From JABCPE02 sp963516675 (GTDB taxonomy: Bacteria > Bacteroidota > Bacteroidia > Flavobacteriales > Weeksellaceae), in assembly GCA_963516675.1 (NCBI GenBank), contig CAUQBH010000006.1, positions 70,405 through 134,404 on the forward strand: a stretch of 64,000 nt of DNA, given 5' to 3'. Made by a program: the position numbers and the translations under genes. Under the pieces are notes generated by a model, which worked only from the letters and a program-made list of their open reading frames with translations, did not search any database and was not told the origin of the DNA. Positions 61,497 through 64,000 of the stretch are shown in pieces. Positions within the stretch are counted from its first letter, which is position 1; every line of letters begins with the position of its first letter.

Positions 61497-64000
61497 ATGG
61501 AAAATATAATTGAAAATTTTTCAGTAGAAAGTATTAAGAATTATTTTTGGAATAAACTTTCTGATTTTAAACAAGAAGAAGAAGATTTTTCGGAAATTTT
61601 GAAAGAAAATGAAGCTTTTTCTGATTTAGAAAAATTAGGAGAAGTAGAACTTTCTGATGGCAAAGATATCCTCTTTTTTGCGTGTAAATCTAAGAAAGAT
61701 TTATCGGAGCGGTCAGGGAAGAAAATACAGTATGATATTGCTAAACGCTTGATGCAACAAGAAATGAAAGATAGTGCTATCGCTATTTTTTATGATGATA
61801 AAGGTGATTTTCGTTTTTCATTTATTCGTAGAAATTATGGTGGAGATGAAAAATTTTCTTCATGGAAACGATATTCCTATTTTGTTTCTAAAAATCAAAC
61901 GAATAAAACTTTTTTAGATAGAATAAAAAATGCTGACTTTTCTTCTTTGAAGAAAATTCAAGAGGCGTTTTCAGTGGAAAAACTTACTAAAGATTTTTAT
62001 AATGATCTTTTCAAATGGTTTTCTTGGGTACTCACAGAGGAGGTTGGGGTTACTTTTCCTAATGATACTAGAACATCTAATGATGACAAAGAAAAATTAG
62101 AAGAAAAAATTATTCGTCTAATCACTCGTGTATTATTTGTTTGGTTTATTAAACATAAAGGGTTGGTTCCAGATGAGTTATTTAATATTGAAAAATTAAA
62201 AACATTACTAAAAAACTTTGATGAAAAATCAACGGAAAATGGTAATTACTATAATGCTATTTTGCAAAACCTATTTTTCGCAACGCTCAATAAACCCGTG
62301 AAGGAACGAGGGTTTGCTACATTAAAAAGCGGTAGAGATATTAAGACCTTATATCGTTATGCTGAGATGTTTTCCATTTCTGAGGAAGAGGTTTTGAAAC
62401 TTTTTGAAAAAATACCATTCTTAAATGGTGGACTTTTTGAGTGTTTGGATAAAGAACTTAGTACTGATGGAGTAAAATATCATTTGGATGGTTTTTCTAG
62501 AAATGCTAGTAAATCAGCCAATGGAAATTTTTCACATCGAGCTTTTATTCCAAATTGTGTATTTTTTGGAGATGCTGAAAAAGAAGGGCTTATACCTTTG
62601 CTTAGTCGTTATAATTTTACCATTGAGGAGAACTCTTCACAGGAGACTCAAGTGGCTCTTGATCCAGAACTTTTAGGTAATGTTTTTGAAAACTTGTTAG
62701 GAGCATTTAATGAAGAAACTAGAGAATCTGCTCGTAAGGAATCAGGAAGTTTTTATACGCCTCGTGAAATTGTAGATTTTATGGTAGATGAATCATTAAA
62801 ATCTTATTTAAACACAGATATTATAACGGATGAACAGCAGTTTGTAGAAATATTATTTAAGAATGAAGATTTGTCTAATGAGGAACAGAAAATACTAGAA
62901 AATAAAACTCTTTGTAAAAAAATATCTGAAAAACTTCATCAAATTAAAATTATAGATCCTGCTTGTGGTTCGGGAGCATTTCCTATGGGGGTTTTGAGCC
63001 GAATGGTAGAGCTTTTGGATAAGTTAGATATTGAAAATCAAAAATCTCACTATGATTTGAAACTTCATTTGATAGAAGAATGTATCTATGGTGTAGATAT
63101 ACAGAGTATTGCAGCACAAATTAGCAAGCTTAGGTTTTTCATTTCACTCATTGTAGAGCAGGAGAAAATGGATTTTTCCAAGGAAAACTATGGCGTTCAT
63201 ACTCTTCCAAATTTGGAAACAAAGTTTGTAACGGCTAATACTCTTATTAATGCAAGAAAACAAAAAGAATCGTTTAGTAGTTTATTTGATTCAGCGATTT
63301 CAAATATTAAAGAGTCTTTAGTAGAGACTAGGAAAGCTCATTTTTATGCTAAAAATTCTCATCAAAAGAAACTATTAAGAGAAAAAGATGAGGCTTTACG
63401 AGAAGAATTAGCACAAAAGTTACAGGAGTTTGGGCAAGCTAACTCTGATGATGCTAAAAATTTCGCAGAATGGAATCCTTATGACCAAAATGCTTCCTCT
63501 CCGTTTTTTGATATGGAATGGATGTTTGGTGTGGAAGATGGTTTTGATATTGTAATTGGCAACCCGCCGTATATTCAATTGCAAAAAGATGGTGGTAAAT
63601 TAGCAAAAATGTATGAAAATCAGGGATATCAAACTTTTGCAAGAACGGGAGATATCTATTCTCTATTCTATGAAAAAGGGTATCAGATTTTGAAACCAAA
63701 AGGAATACTTGCTTATATCACATCTAATAAATGGATGAGAGCGGGATATGGGGAAGCTACGCGTAGTTTTTTTGCTGAAAAAACAAATCCTTTGCAGCTT
63801 ATTGATTTTGCAGGAATAAAAGTCTTTGAATCAGCAACAGTAGATACCAATATTTTGATATTTGCCAAAGAAAATAATACCTTTTCTACAAGAGCGTGTG
63901 TTGTAAAAGATAAAGAGTTAAAAAAATTGAGTGATTATATTAAACAAAATGGTGTAGAGGGTTGTCGATTTGATAGCTCAGAATCTTGGGTAATTCTCTC
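61497..64000 (+). CDS. Type IIG restriction-modification enzyme (Eco57I-like), partial
   Basis: The frame runs from the ATG at 61497 to the window edge, 834 residues and still open. It has the N6-adenine methylase motif I DPACGSGAFPMG near 487, catalytic motif IV NPPYIQL near 689, and the surrounding YITSNKWMRAGYGEATR and ATVDTNILIF blocks. The N-terminal 300 residues, expected to hold the nuclease domain, have no PD-ExK motif I can confirm by eye. Single-protein enzymes of this type both cleave and methylate. It is cargo of the mobile element and lies 9 bases after the AlbA_2 gene, so cotranscription is likely. Confidence 0.93.
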   Translation, partial: MENIIENFSVESIKNYFWNKLSDFKQEEEDFSEILKENEAFSDLEKLGEVELSDGKDILFFACKSKKDLSERSGKKIQYDIAKRLMQQEMKDSAIAIFYDDKGDFRFSFIRRNYGGDEKFSSWKRYSYFVSKNQTNKTFLDRIKNADFSSLKKIQEAFSVEKLTKDFYNDLFKWFSWVLTEEVGVTFPNDTRTSNDDKEKLEEKIIRLITRVLFVWFIKHKGLVPDELFNIEKLKTLLKNFDEKSTENGNYYNAILQNLFFATLNKPVKERGFATLKSGRDIKTLYRYAEMFSISEEEVLKLFEKIPFLNGGLFECLDKELSTDGVKYHLDGFSRNASKSANGNFSHRAFIPNCVFFGDAEKEGLIPLLSRYNFTIEENSSQETQVALDPELLGNVFENLLGAFNEETRESARKESGSFYTPREIVDFMVDESLKSYLNTDIITDEQQFVEILFKNEDLSNEEQKILENKTLCKKISEKLHQIKIIDPACGSGAFPMGVLSRMVELLDKLDIENQKSHYDLKLHLIEECIYGVDIQSIAAQISKLRFFISLIVEQEKMDFSKENYGVHTLPNLETKFVTANTLINARKQKESFSSLFDSAISNIKESLVETRKAHFYAKNSHQKKLLREKDEALREELAQKLQEFGQANSDDAKNFAEWNPYDQNASSPFFDMEWMFGVEDGFDIVIGNPPYIQLQKDGGKLAKMYENQGYQTFARTGDIYSLFYEKGYQILKPKGILAYITSNKWMRAGYGEATRSFFAEKTNPLQLIDFAGIKVFESATVDTNILIFAKENNTFSTRACVVKDKELKKLSDYIKQNGVEGCRFDSSESWVIL

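Larger units (their letters stand above)
53455..64000 (+). mobile_element. Integrative mobilizable element (left part) with defence cargo
   Basis: All genes run on the plus strand: zinc-finger/double-HTH protein and tyrosine integrase (coupled), a membrane protein, an excisionase-like HTH, an SF3-type helicase, an oriT-like non-coding region, MobC-like and relaxase genes, a coiled-coil membrane protein, then cargo: AlbA_2/RecG-C protein and a type IIG restriction-methylase. No conjugative transfer (type IV secretion) genes are visible, so it would need a helper. Left boundary lies between the dnaK terminator (53386) and 53531; right end not in view. Confidence 0.82.

Noticed and set aside
62488..62676. 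Small open frame of 62 residues inside the type IIG gene
   Set aside because: It is an out-of-frame shadow within the long open reading frame that carries methylase motifs.

Overview
The window is an AT-rich stretch of a chromosome from a Bacteroidota bacterium, most likely class Flavobacteriia and probably the Weeksellaceae (Chryseobacterium/Elizabethkingia/Riemerella type). The family-level placement is inference. Supporting signs are a gldD gliding-motility gene, many TAnnTTTG -7 promoter boxes with few Shine-Dalgarno sequences, a MoxR-DUF4350-DUF4129-SpoIIM-like cluster, a methionine synthase split into two genes, and outer-membrane proteins of Bacteroidota style.

Layout. 1-1226: start of uvrA (minus strand, runs off the left edge). 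1346-2319: two-gene operon of a lipoprotein and a membrane protein. 2435-6001: minus-strand M13 peptidase, lipoyl synthase and an ECF-type sigma factor whose start region contains a nine-T tract. 6200-6924: tRNA with CAU anticodon, a small and possibly frameshifted membrane gene, and tRNA-Arg(ACG). 6972-11730: plus-strand cell-envelope and signalling genes (iron/B12-type binding lipoprotein, PBP4-type peptidase, histidine kinase, unknown acidic protein). 11774-24231: long minus-strand run with DUF3109, a DUF6427-like protein, mannose-1-phosphate guanylyltransferase, an SprT-like protein, parC, DUF389, parE, surA, a PfkB kinase and gldD. 24356-25483: cupin and methyltransferase. 25512-35470: ABC exporter, Pif1-like helicase, ABM monooxygenase, then the MoxR membrane-protein cluster with a divergent RDD protein.

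35490-49222 is a methionine locus. A SAM-I riboswitch precedes a metX-like gene and a homoserine dehydrogenase that carries an ACT-type regulatory region but no kinase. Then come a metZ-like sulfhydrylase, the homocysteine-methyltransferase half of MetH, the folate/B12/activation half of MetH, and metF. Together these cover homoserine to methionine and the methyl supply. Interspersed are a beta-barrel protein, an SMI1/KNR4 protein, an HhH/OGG-like protein, a DKNYY lipoprotein, a DUF6892-like protein, a highly expressed OmpA protein lying between the two metH halves, and a collapsed transporter pseudogene. Several of the small genes resemble orphan immunity proteins. A fatty-acid CoA ligase and dnaK follow.

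From about 53.45 kb to the right edge lies an integrative mobilizable element inserted downstream of dnaK. It has a zinc-finger/double-HTH protein coupled to a tyrosine integrase, a membrane protein, an excisionase-like HTH with a repeated operator, an SF3-type helicase, a repeat-rich origin/oriT-like region, MobC and relaxase. Its cargo is an AlbA_2/RecG-C protein with exact VTPQ repeats and a type IIG (Eco57I-like) restriction-methylase that runs off the window. The far end of the element is not visible.
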